Origin: Sinorhizobium saheli | GTDB lineage: Bacteria > Pseudomonadota > Alphaproteobacteria > Rhizobiales > Rhizobiaceae | Direction of reading: 5' to 3' | Length of the DNA: 64,000 nucleotides | Assembly (NCBI RefSeq): GCF_001651875.1 | Contig: NZ_LNQB01000073.1 | Location: 1 to 64,000 of the forward strand | Shown here: piece by piece, positions 39,180 to 46,259 of the stretch | Numbering within the stretch: the first letter of the stretch is position 1 | Layout of the letters: every line of letters begins with the position of its first letter | Notes under the pieces: model-generated | What the model saw: the letters and a program-made list of their open reading frames with translations, nothing else | What the model was told of the DNA's origin: nothing | Database searches by the model: none | Program-made: the position numbers and the translations under genes

Positions 39180-40076
39180 TCAGGGAATGATCTTTTCCCG
39201 GCGTGTGACGACCAGCACGATGACCAGGAAACCGAAGATCGCGAAGTCCCGCCAGAGGATCGGCCCGTAGGCGCTCCAGAGCGTCTCGATGAGGCCGACG
39301 CCCGCCGCGCCGAGCGCGGCGTACAGCGGCGCCGTCTGCCCGCCGATCGCCGCGATGAAGAGCACCTTGACGCCGAAGGTCAGGCCCGTGCCGAAATCCA
39401 TGTTGCCGTAATAGGAAGCGGCGAGAATTCCGCAGAAGGCGGCGATCAGCGACGCGACGCCATAGGCGAAGATATAGACCATTGAGGGATCGACGCCGCA
39501 AAGTGCGGCCGCCTCGCGATCCTCCGACACGGCGCGCCAGTAGCGCCCGGCATAGGAGTGGGTCAGCAGCCAATGGCCGCCGGCGACGAGCGCCACCATG
39601 AGGGCCGTGTTAAGAAGCTGGATGACGGTCAGCGCCACCGGAAAGGCGGGATTCGGCCAGAACACGATGACATCGTTCAGGAAGGGCGGCAGCCAAAGGC
39701 TTCTCGTCTCGGACGCCAGCCGCGCCGTTTCCATCAGCACCATCAGGCTGCCGAGCGAGGCGACGATCACGGCATTCGCCGAGGAGAAGGCAAGCGGCCG
39801 CATGACATAGCGCCCGGCGACGAGGCCGGCGCCCACCCCGAATGTCAACGCGGCCGCGGCCCCGAGACCGAGCGCGGCCGGCAGCACCAGCCACAGCCTG
39901 GTCCAGCCGAAATCCGCGAAAAGCACGAACATCTGCCCGGCAAAGGCAAAAAGCGCGCCGTAGGTGAGGTCCGCCCTGCGCGTGACGGCGAAGGCGATTG
40001 CATAACCGAAGGCGAGCGCCGCATAGAGCGCCGCCACCGGAACGGCGTTGGCGAGCTGCTGGAGAAAATAGGCCAT
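39180..40076 (-). CDS. LivH-type ABC transporter permease without companion subunits
   Basis: A 298-residue inner membrane permease of the branched-chain amino acid family with about eight membrane segments (from MAYFLQQLANAVPVAALYAA) and the cytoplasmic loop YWRAVSEDREAAALCGVDPS that contacts the ATPase. A LivH normally stands with LivM, LivG, LivF and a binding protein; none is adjacent here, where the neighbours are the TadG-like gene and a divergent CGNR regulator. It must therefore use partners encoded elsewhere, or be a relic. The reading frame is intact. Substrate: branched-chain amino acids, amides or urea are all possible for the family. Confidence 0.85.
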   Translation of the reverse strand: MAYFLQQLANAVPVAALYAALAFGYAIAFAVTRRADLTYGALFAFAGQMFVLFADFGWTRLWLVLPAALGLGAAAALTFGVGAGLVAGRYVMRPLAFSSANAVIVASLGSLMVLMETARLASETRSLWLPPFLNDVIVFWPNPAFPVALTVIQLLNTALMVALVAGGHWLLTHSYAGRYWRAVSEDREAAALCGVDPSMVYIFAYGVASLIAAFCGILAASYYGNMDFGTGLTFGVKVLFIAAIGGQTAPLYAALGAAGVGLIETLWSAYGPILWRDFAIFGFLVIVLVVTRREKIIP

Positions 40077-40106
40077 GGCTTATCCACGTAGTGACAGACG
40101 TACTAT

Positions 40107-40132
40107 AACTGGTAAAATGAGTTTTGCCAGTT
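40107..40132. promoter_or_regulatory. 26-bp palindrome upstream of the CGNR regulator, candidate operator
   Basis: AACTGGTAAAA (40107-40117) and TTTTGCCAGTT (40122-40132) are inverted repeats with one mismatch around TGAG. The site lies 11 bases before the ATG of the regulator and about 30 bases before the divergent LivH start, where a protein bound to it could control both. Confidence 0.6.
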
Positions 40133-40143
40133 AGGATTCTTAC

Positions 40144-40704
40144 ATGGGCTTCATCTGGACCGCACATCGTTTTTCCGGCGGCGCCTTGGCGCTCGACGTC
40201 GCCAACTCCGTCGTCCTGCGCTTCGACCCCGAGCGCCGGATCGATCGCTTTGCCGATGCGGCGGCGATGGACGCCTTTGCCGAGGCTGCCAATCGCTACG
40301 GCGCCGAAAGGGAGCGCTTCGGCACGCTCGTCAGAATGCGTCCCGAGAACCGGCAAATCTTCATCGGCCTGCGCGAGGCGGCTGACCGGCATTTCCGGGC
40401 GCTCGTGCGCAGCGAGGCTCGACCCGATCTTCTGGCGGATCTCCTCGAGGCGATCGCCGCCGTCATGCGCCGGTCGGAGCGCAGCGCCACCGGCCTGCCG
40501 CTCGATGCCGCCACCGCGCACTCGGCGCTCGGCCTCATCGCCAGCCCCGAACCCGAACGCCTGAAGATATGCCCCAATTGCCAATGGCTGTTTTTCGACC
40601 GCAGCCGCAACCGAAGCCGGACATGGTGCGACATGGCCGTCTGCGGCAACCGCACGAAGGCGAAACGCCACTACCGCCGCAACAAGGAAGGAATCCAGCC
40701 ATGA
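40144..40704 (+). CDS. CGNR zinc-finger regulator with ABATE domain
   Basis: A 186-residue putative transcriptional regulator. The N-terminal ABATE (DUF1470) region, with its GGALALDVANSVVLR opening, is a suspected ligand- or stress-response domain; the C-terminal zinc finger has cysteines in CPNCQWLFFD and RTWCDMAVCGNR and ends in a basic tail suited to DNA binding. The start at 40144 lies right behind the 26-bp palindrome. The stop overlaps the next gene (ATGA), a lipoprotein, making a two-gene unit. By position it probably controls itself and the divergent livH. Confidence 0.85.
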   Translation: MGFIWTAHRFSGGALALDVANSVVLRFDPERRIDRFADAAAMDAFAEAANRYGAERERFGTLVRMRPENRQIFIGLREAADRHFRALVRSEARPDLLADLLEAIAAVMRRSERSATGLPLDAATAHSALGLIASPEPERLKICPNCQWLFFDRSRNRSRTWCDMAVCGNRTKAKRHYRRNKEGIQP

Positions 40705-41204
40705 AGTACATCGTCCTGCCCGCCCTGATCGCGGCGGCAGTACTCGCCGGTTGCCAGCGCGAGACGGGGCCGGATCCGTTGAAGCTCACCGGCAAGATGT
40801 TCGTGTTCAATTACCGGCTGGCCTATGCCACCTACACGATCACGCTCAACAAGACAGAGCCGGTACCGGAGGGCAGCGTCGTCGTGGCGACGTTCGAGAA
40901 CCCGGCCGGCGGCGAGCCGCTGACGCTCACGCGCAAGCTCTTCCCGAGGCTCGACAAGGTCGTGCTGGAGAGCCCCGACATCACCTGCATCAAGAAGGAA
41001 AGGCCCTATGCCGTGACGATCGAGGTCAAGGGGCCGGACGGAGCAATGCTGCAGAGGCTGGAAACGACGGTGACTTCGGACGTCGATCAGAGCGTCATGC
41101 CTGCGAGGCCGCTGGTGGTAGGGCCCGGCTACGACAAGAACCCGGAAGTCTTCCGGAACGGGCTGGCCCCGACGCATTTCGACATGGCCGCCTGCCCGGC
41201 ATGA
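40701..41204 (+). CDS. Lipoprotein of unknown function
   Basis: A 167-residue protein with a lipoprotein signal (MKYIVLPALIAAAVLAGC; Cys18) and a mature domain of beta strands with one internal and one terminal cysteine pair (PDITCIKKE, DMAACPA). I recognise no family. The ATG is coupled to the CGNR gene by a four-base overlap. A GC-rich hairpin follows at 41209. The pair may be co-regulated by the upstream palindrome. Confidence 0.75.
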   Translation: MKYIVLPALIAAAVLAGCQRETGPDPLKLTGKMFVFNYRLAYATYTITLNKTEPVPEGSVVVATFENPAGGEPLTLTRKLFPRLDKVVLESPDITCIKKERPYAVTIEVKGPDGAMLQRLETTVTSDVDQSVMPARPLVVGPGYDKNPEVFRNGLAPTHFDMAACPA

Positions 41205-41208
41205 AAAA

Positions 41209-41230
41209 CGGGGCGTCGCCGCCCCGCTTT
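41209..41230 (+). terminator. Hairpin after the lipoprotein gene
   Basis: CGGGGCG (41209-41215) pairs with CGCCCCG (41220-41226) across a four-base loop, followed only by CTTTG. The stem is strong but the T run is short, so it is a moderate terminator candidate five bases after the stop. Confidence 0.6.
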
Positions 41231-41275
41231 GATGATTCATTTCAGGCCCTTAGAGCCAAAAGCGAAGAAGGTGAA

Positions 41276-41698
41276 TCAGCCGACGATCTCGGTGCCGGCG
41301 AACCAGTAGGCGATTTCTTCGGCTGCGGTTTCCGGACCGTCGGAACCGTGTACCGAGTTTTCGCCGATCGACAGCGCATGAACCTTCCGAATGGTGCCTT
41401 CGGCAGCGTTGGCCGGGTTGGTGGCGCCCATCACTTCGCGGTTCTTGGCAATGGCGTTCTCACCTTCGAGGACCTGGACAACGGTCGGGCCGGAGGACAT
41501 GAACTCGACCAGTTCGCCGAAGAACGGGCGTTCCTTGTGGACGGCGTAGAAGCCTTCGGCTTCACGGCGGCTCATCCAGACGCGCTTCGATGCGACGACG
41601 CGCAGGCCGGCATCCTCGAGCATCTTGGTGATGGCGCCGGTCAGGTTGCGCTTCGTCGCATCCGGCTTGATCATCGAAAAGGTACGTTCAATCGCCAT
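41276..41698 (-). CDS. ndk: Nucleoside diphosphate kinase
   Basis: Ndk balances nucleoside triphosphates by a phosphohistidine relay. The 140-residue protein has the catalytic His117 in [11 protein letters not shown], the [10 protein letters not shown] opening and [11 protein letters not shown]. It starts [19 protein letters not shown] at 41698. It is convergent with the CGNR-lipoprotein unit and 103 bases downstream of the GST gene on the same strand. Confidence 0.97.
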   Translation of the reverse strand: MAIERTFSMIKPDATKRNLTGAITKMLEDAGLRVVASKRVWMSRREAEGFYAVHKERPFFGELVEFMSSGPTVVQVLEGENAIAKNREVMGATNPANAAEGTIRKVHALSIGENSVHGSDGPETAAEEIAYWFAGTEIVG

Positions 41699-41801
41699 TG
41701 GCTCAATCCCTCGTTTCTTGAGAAAAGTGGCGGTTCATTAGCCGCCAATTCGGCCCAAAACAAGGGGGCGCGGCGATGATTCGCCGCTGCCTGCGCCAGT
41801 T

Positions 41802-42491
41802 TCACGCCGCTGTCACGGAACGGCCGAGACCGCCGTGAAGATCGAGGCAGCGCTCGAACCAGTCGCTGACGACGTCTCCCGCGGCAAGGAGGCGGTGCGT
41901 CGAGACGATGCGCGCCCATTGCAGCGCGCCGAAGACGATGTAGTCGGCGAAGAGCGGCCCGTCGCCGCCGAGGAAGGGCTGGAACTTCAGCATGTGGCGC
42001 AGCGGCTCGAGCTTTGCCGAAAAAGTTTCGAGATCCGCCCGGCCGCTTTCGGCGACCGCCTCCAGCGGCCTGCCGAAGCGTTGCTCGCGGCTCGACCGGA
42101 AATAGGCCTGATCGACCGGTTCGAGGCGGTCATGGATATCCATGATGGCAATGCGCCCGATTGCCGGATGAAGGGTCATCTGCGACCAGCCCTCGACGAA
42201 GCGGGCCATGGCCCTGCCGCCCTCGCCGGCAAACAAGGTCGGCCGGTCGGGATAGGTCTTCTCGAGGTAGAGCGCGATGTCGAAGCTGTCGCTCACCAGC
42301 TTGTCGCCGTCGCGCAGCAGCGGGACGATCTTCGTCGCGCCCTCTTCCAGCTTCGGAATCTCCGTGAAGGCGACCGGAGTGACGTCGAATGGGAGCCCCT
42401 TGTGCGCGAGCGAAAGCTTCGTCTTCCAGACATGCGGTGAAAACGGTCGGGTCTTGTCGGTTCCGGACAGGGCATAGAGCTTGCGGGTCAT
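41802..42491 (-). CDS. Glutathione S-transferase family protein
   Basis: A 229-residue protein with a thioredoxin-like N-terminal domain (MTRKLYALSGTDKTRPFSPH), the TKIVPLLRDGDKLVSDSFDI loop for glutathione and a helical C-terminal domain with FADYIVFGALQWARI. The SPHVWKTKLSLAHKGLPFD stretch resembles the beta-etherase/LigE branch of the family. It is divergent from the DinB gene. The substrate is unknown. Confidence 0.85.
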   Translation of the reverse strand: MTRKLYALSGTDKTRPFSPHVWKTKLSLAHKGLPFDVTPVAFTEIPKLEEGATKIVPLLRDGDKLVSDSFDIALYLEKTYPDRPTLFAGEGGRAMARFVEGWSQMTLHPAIGRIAIMDIHDRLEPVDQAYFRSSREQRFGRPLEAVAESGRADLETFSAKLEPLRHMLKFQPFLGGDGPLFADYIVFGALQWARIVSTHRLLAAGDVVSDWFERCLDLHGGLGRSVTAA

Positions 42492-42630
42492 GCGGTCTCC
42501 TTCTCATTCGGTCGTAGTCCATTCGAGGGGAGAGACGTTGTGAGATCAAATCATTAAATTTCATGAGTAGCATTCGCCACCGGAATGCAAATTCGCGATA
42601 GCGTGACCCGACCGCGCGAGGAGATTGCCG

Positions 42631-43143
42631 ATGCTCGACCATTACCGGATGTTTGCCGACTACAATCGCTGGGCCAACCGACGGCTCTACGCCGCCACGG
42701 CGGAGCTCTCGGATGCCGAGTTCCGCGAGAACAAGGGCGCGTTCTTCGGCTCGCTGCACGGGACGCTCAACCACCTGCTCGCCGCCGACCGGATCTGGAT
42801 GAAACGGTTCACCGGCGAGGGCGAGGCGCCGTCGCGGCTCGACGCCATCCTTCACGACGATCTCACGAGCCTGACGGCGGCGCGGGCGGCGGAAGACGAG
42901 CGCATCATCGCCTGGGTCGGCAGCCTCGACGAGGCGCGGCTTCGCGCCCACTTCACCTACTCGCCGCTGACCATGCCGGACAAAATCACCCAGCGGATCG
43001 GCCCGACGCTCGCGCACGTCTTCAACCACCAGACCCATCACCGGGGCCAGGCGCACACTATCCTGACGGCGCTGGGGCGCCCATCACTGACGCTGGACCT
43101 GGTTTTCTTCCTGCGGACCGAGGGCGAGAAGTGGGCGGCCTGA
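42631..43143 (+). CDS. DinB-like four-helix metal-dependent enzyme
   Basis: A 170-residue protein of the DinB/YfiT-like four-helix superfamily, whose members often transfer thiol groups. Three metal histidines are in place: one in HGTLNHLLAADR and two in FNHQTHHRGQ. GAGGAG is nine bases before the ATG at 42631; the in-frame TTG six bases earlier is less likely. The 3' end overlaps the end of the convergent acyltransferase fusion by 60 bases (43084-43143), so both stops lie inside the other gene. Confidence 0.88.
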   Translation: MLDHYRMFADYNRWANRRLYAATAELSDAEFRENKGAFFGSLHGTLNHLLAADRIWMKRFTGEGEAPSRLDAILHDDLTSLTAARAAEDERIIAWVGSLDEARLRAHFTYSPLTMPDKITQRIGPTLAHVFNHQTHHRGQAHTILTALGRPSLTLDLVFFLRTEGEKWAA

Positions 43144-45753
43144 GTGAAGCCAGGGCTTCAGCCGGTTCGACCAGTCGAGACCTACGCTGCCGCTCTCGGC
43201 CTGCGCGAGCCACTTGAAGAGCTGCCGCTGCGCCCACCACGCGGCAATGCCGAGCGCGATGCCGCCGAAGATGGACAGAAGCGCGAAGGCGAGCGGCGGC
43301 AGCGACTGCTGCACCGGCAGGAGCAAGAGCTCCGGCACGAAGCGGTGAAGGATATAGACATGAAAACCCGCCGCCGAGAGCGGCAAAACCAGCTGTGCCG
43401 CCCATCGCGGCACAGGCACGCGCGGCAGGAAGAGCAGCGCGGCAAGGACCGGGATCTGCATGAGATACTTGACCTTCGTCCCGATCCAGACCCCCTCGTA
43501 GAGCCCGAGGAACAGGAACACCGCCGTTCCGGCAAGCATCAGGGCGCAGCGCTCGCGAAGAGTGCCGGCCAGTGCCGCACACCAGCCGATCGCCGCCAGG
43601 TAGAAGATCCAGGGCAAGGTGAATATCTGCCGGTTGCCGATGTCGACCAGAAGCGGCAACGCCAGGCGCGCGGCGAGGCCCGCGGCGAACAGCGCCATGC
43701 CGGCAGCAAACGGTCTCGCCGCCGCCGCGCGCCGGACGGCGGGCACGCCGAAGACGGCGGCGAAGACGAGCAGCATCTGGCAGTAGGCCTCGATGAACCA
43801 GTAGAGGTAGGGCACCATGCCGTGGTGCTCCGGATCGGCGAAGCCGAAATTGCCGACGAGGAAGACGGAGGCCCAGGGCATGTGGCCCCAGGCCAGCGCG
43901 TAGGCCGCGACGATCAGATAGTAGGGTACGAGAATCTGCGACAGCGGCCGAAACAGTTGCAGCACCGCGCCCGAAAGCAGCGCGCGGCTCTGGAACCGCG
44001 CGAGACCGAAGCCGGCCAGAATGACCATTGCCGCCGATCCGCCCGGAATGGGCCAAAGTGTCTCGTGATGCAGGACGACGAGAAGGATCGCCAGCGCCCG
44101 GATCAGGAGATCGGTGCCGATCTGCCTGCTGCCCCCCTCGCGGCGGTCCATGGCCGCCAATGACCTGACGGACATCCGCTCCCAGGCCTCGGGAGCCTCG
44201 CCGATGATTCTTTCAAGACCGATCGAAAGCTGGACGAAGCGGAGCGAGTCCCCGCCGAGCGAAAGGAAGCTGTCCTCCGGGCGGACCTTCCTCGGATAGA
44301 AAAGCTGGTTGAAGAGGGCCTGCACGCTCTCGCCGGCGGCCTGGCCGCCGGCATCGCTTCTGCTCGCCCGGTCGCGGAGCGCCTGATAGTCGACCTTGCC
44401 CGATGCCAGTCGCGGCAGCGCATCGAGGCGCGAGGCCTTGACCTGCAGCAGGGTCAGGCCGCTTGCGGCGACGAGAATGCGCCGGATGTCCTCGGCGGCG
44501 CGTTCTCCCACATAGAAGGCGTGCACCGCGGCGTCATCGCCGACGACGGCGGCGGCAATGCCCTGCCGTTCGAGGACCGCCTCGAGGCTGTCGTGCCCGA
44601 TCCGCAGACCCGCGATCTTCGATATGCGCTTCTTCCGTCCGACGATGCGAAAAAATCCGTCCGCGTCCCGTGTCGCCAGGTCGCCGGTCCTGAGCTCCGA
44701 AAGCTCGGCGCCGCGCGCGAGATCGGCGCGCGACGAGGCATAGCCCATCATCACGTTCGGCCCGCGATAGACAAGCTCGCCCGGCTGGTCCGCGCCCAGG
44801 ATCAGCCGCCCTTCTTCGTCCTCGATCGTCAGGCTGCCGCCCGGTATCGCGATGCCGATCCGGTCTTCCCTGCCGGCCAGTCGCTCCGGTGGCATATAGG
44901 CCATGCGGGCCGCAGCCTCGGTCTGGCCGTACATGACGAATAAACGGGCGCCGCGGTCCGAGAGGTGGTGGTTGTAGAGGCGTATGGTGTCGGGCGACAA
45001 CCGCCCGCCGGCGACCGTCATGAAACGCAAGGCCGGGAACGCCCGCTCGCGGAACCCGATCTTTTCCAGAAGGTCGTAGGAATAGGGCACGCCCGAAAGA
45101 TTGGTGCTGCCGCTCGCCTCGAGGCGATCGAGGAAGCCCTGGTCCAGGATCGAGCCACCCGGGATGAAGAGGCTTGCGCCGACCGAGAGGTGCGCGTTCA
45201 GCACCGAAAGCCCGTAGGAATAGTGGAGCGGCAGAATGAGACAGCCTCGATCGGCCGCCGTCAGACCGAGATATTCGGCAATCGACTGCGCATTGGATTG
45301 AATGTTCGTCCGGGACAGCCGCACGCATTTTCCCTCTCCGGTGCTGCCGGAGGTCGAAAGCAGGAGGGCGAGATCGGGATGCGGCGCGACCGGGTCTCCT
45401 TCCAACCGCTCGGTACGCCAGCGCCCGTCGAAGCGGCGGTAGCAATATTCCGGCTTGAGATTTTCCAGGTCCTTGTCCAGGCAGGCCGGTCCCTGCAGGG
45501 CGACGGCGTGGCCGGCTTCCAACGCCGCGAGATAGGCGACGATGGCATGTTCCGACAGATCGGCCTCGAGCATCACCAGGCCGCGCCTGCCGCGCCATTG
45601 CGATGCCAGGCGATCGACACGTGCGGCGAGTTCGCGGTAGCTGATTGCCCGCCCGTCGGACAGGACAAGCGCCGGCCGATCGCCCCACGCGGTCAGACGT
45701 GCAACGCACAAGGGGGACACAAAAAAATCGCCAGCGCCCAAAACCACCTCCAT
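43084..45753 (-). CDS. Adenylation-carrier-acyltransferase 3 fusion protein
   Basis: An 889-residue fusion. Residues 1-460 form an ANL adenylation domain: STSGSTGEGK (133-142), MYGQTEA (274-280), RTGDLATRDADG (355-366), and Lys453 in SGKVD. Residues 475-540 form a carrier domain with the phosphopantetheine serine Ser503 in LGGDSLRF. Residues 548-860 form an integral-membrane acyltransferase 3 domain with about ten helices; Arg552 and His563 match its R-x10-H motif. The expected work is activation of an acid, loading on the carrier, and transfer across the inner membrane to a glycan, lipid or peptide. No condensation or thioesterase domain is seen. The 5' end is uncertain: the ATG at 45753 has no leader ribosome site, whereas a TTG at 45741 follows GGAGG by five bases. 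The substrate is not known. Confidence 0.9.
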   Translation of the reverse strand: MEVVLGAGDFFVSPLCVARLTAWGDRPALVLSDGRAISYRELAARVDRLASQWRGRRGLVMLEADLSEHAIVAYLAALEAGHAVALQGPACLDKDLENLKPEYCYRRFDGRWRTERLEGDPVAPHPDLALLLSTSGSTGEGKCVRLSRTNIQSNAQSIAEYLGLTAADRGCLILPLHYSYGLSVLNAHLSVGASLFIPGGSILDQGFLDRLEASGSTNLSGVPYSYDLLEKIGFRERAFPALRFMTVAGGRLSPDTIRLYNHHLSDRGARLFVMYGQTEAAARMAYMPPERLAGREDRIGIAIPGGSLTIEDEEGRLILGADQPGELVYRGPNVMMGYASSRADLARGAELSELRTGDLATRDADGFFRIVGRKKRISKIAGLRIGHDSLEAVLERQGIAAAVVGDDAAVHAFYVGERAAEDIRRILVAASGLTLLQVKASRLDALPRLASGKVDYQALRDRASRSDAGGQAAGESVQALFNQLFYPRKVRPEDSFLSLGGDSLRFVQLSIGLERIIGEAPEAWERMSVRSLAAMDRREGGSRQIGTDLLIRALAILLVVLHHETLWPIPGGSAAMVILAGFGLARFQSRALLSGAVLQLFRPLSQILVPYYLIVAAYALAWGHMPWASVFLVGNFGFADPEHHGMVPYLYWFIEAYCQMLLVFAAVFGVPAVRRAAAARPFAAGMALFAAGLAARLALPLLVDIGNRQIFTLPWIFYLAAIGWCAALAGTLRERCALMLAGTAVFLFLGLYEGVWIGTKVKYLMQIPVLAALLFLPRVPVPRWAAQLVLPLSAAGFHVYILHRFVPELLLLPVQQSLPPLAFALLSIFGGIALGIAAWWAQRQLFKWLAQAESGSVGLDWSNRLKPWLHSGRPLLALGPQEENQVQRQ

Positions 45754-45765
45754 TTTAGCGAGGCG

Positions 45766-45794
45766 GCATATTATTGCTGACTACAACAGTCAAG
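45766..45794 (-). promoter_or_regulatory. Candidate promoter of the adenylation-acyltransferase gene
   Basis: Read on the minus strand, CTTGAC (45789-45794) and ATATGC (45766-45771) are 17 bases apart, close to the CTTGAC-N17-CTATAT form given for Sinorhizobium housekeeping promoters. A small inverted repeat TGACT/AGTCA overlaps the -35. Transcription would start only about six bases before the first ATG, giving an almost leaderless message or use of the downstream TTG. Confidence 0.45.
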
Positions 45795-45872
45795 TATCAG
45801 CGCGAAGGTAAGCCGGCGGCTCCGGCGGACAAGCGATGCGGCAATTGGCAGCAGCCGGTCGTGCCGGAAAGA

Positions 45873-45906
45873 AAAGGCCCGGCGCCGACAAGGGAACCGG
45901 GCCTTT
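45873..45906 (-). terminator. Rho-independent terminator of the small minus-strand gene
   Basis: AAAGGCCCGG (45873-45882) pairs with CCGGGCCTTT (45897-45906) over a 14-base loop. On the minus strand it is followed by TCTTTCC. It lies 56 bases past the stop of the 72-residue frame, which supports transcription of that frame. Confidence 0.75.
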
Positions 45907-45961
45907 CGATTTCAAGGCTCGAGCGGGGCGCGTGGGAGGCGCACGCCCCGCTTCGCCGACC

Positions 45962-46180
45962 TCAGCGGGTGAGGCCCTGATAATATTCGCCCTCACCGCC
46001 GCGGACCACTCGCGGCTCCGAGCGATAGTCGACGGCACCGGTGGAGGTGCGGTCGAGCGTGCCGTTGTCGCGGCGAAGGACGGCCTCATTACGCGCCTTC
46101 GGAGCGCGGTCGAGGAAGAGCGGCTTGTCGCTGACGCCCTCATAATAGCTGCCGCCGGCAATTCGCCTCCTTCGTTGCAC
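45962..46180 (-). CDS. Small protein of unknown function
   Basis: A 72-codon frame that could start at GTG 46180 and ends with EYYQGLTR. The C-terminal part is rich in charged residues and has two tyrosine pairs (GGSYYEGV, GEYYQGL), unlike a random frame, and a good terminator follows. A ribosome site AAGGAGG lies inside the frame (46166-46172), in front of an ATT, so the real start is uncertain. An overlapping frame in another phase starts at a TTG just after the same site and reads low-complexity, so I prefer the phase given. The gene diverges from the ABC-F gene by about 80 bases. No family recognised. Confidence 0.4.
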   Translation of the reverse strand: MQRRRRIAGGSYYEGVSDKPLFLDRAPKARNEAVLRRDNGTLDRTSTGAVDYRSEPRVVRGGEGEYYQGLTR

Positions 46181-46259
46181 ATGCGCGGTCCCGCCAACCT
46201 CGTCGCCTTGCCGGGATCGACCTCTTGCCTTCCCGGGAAAGTCCGGGCAAAAGGCCGGC

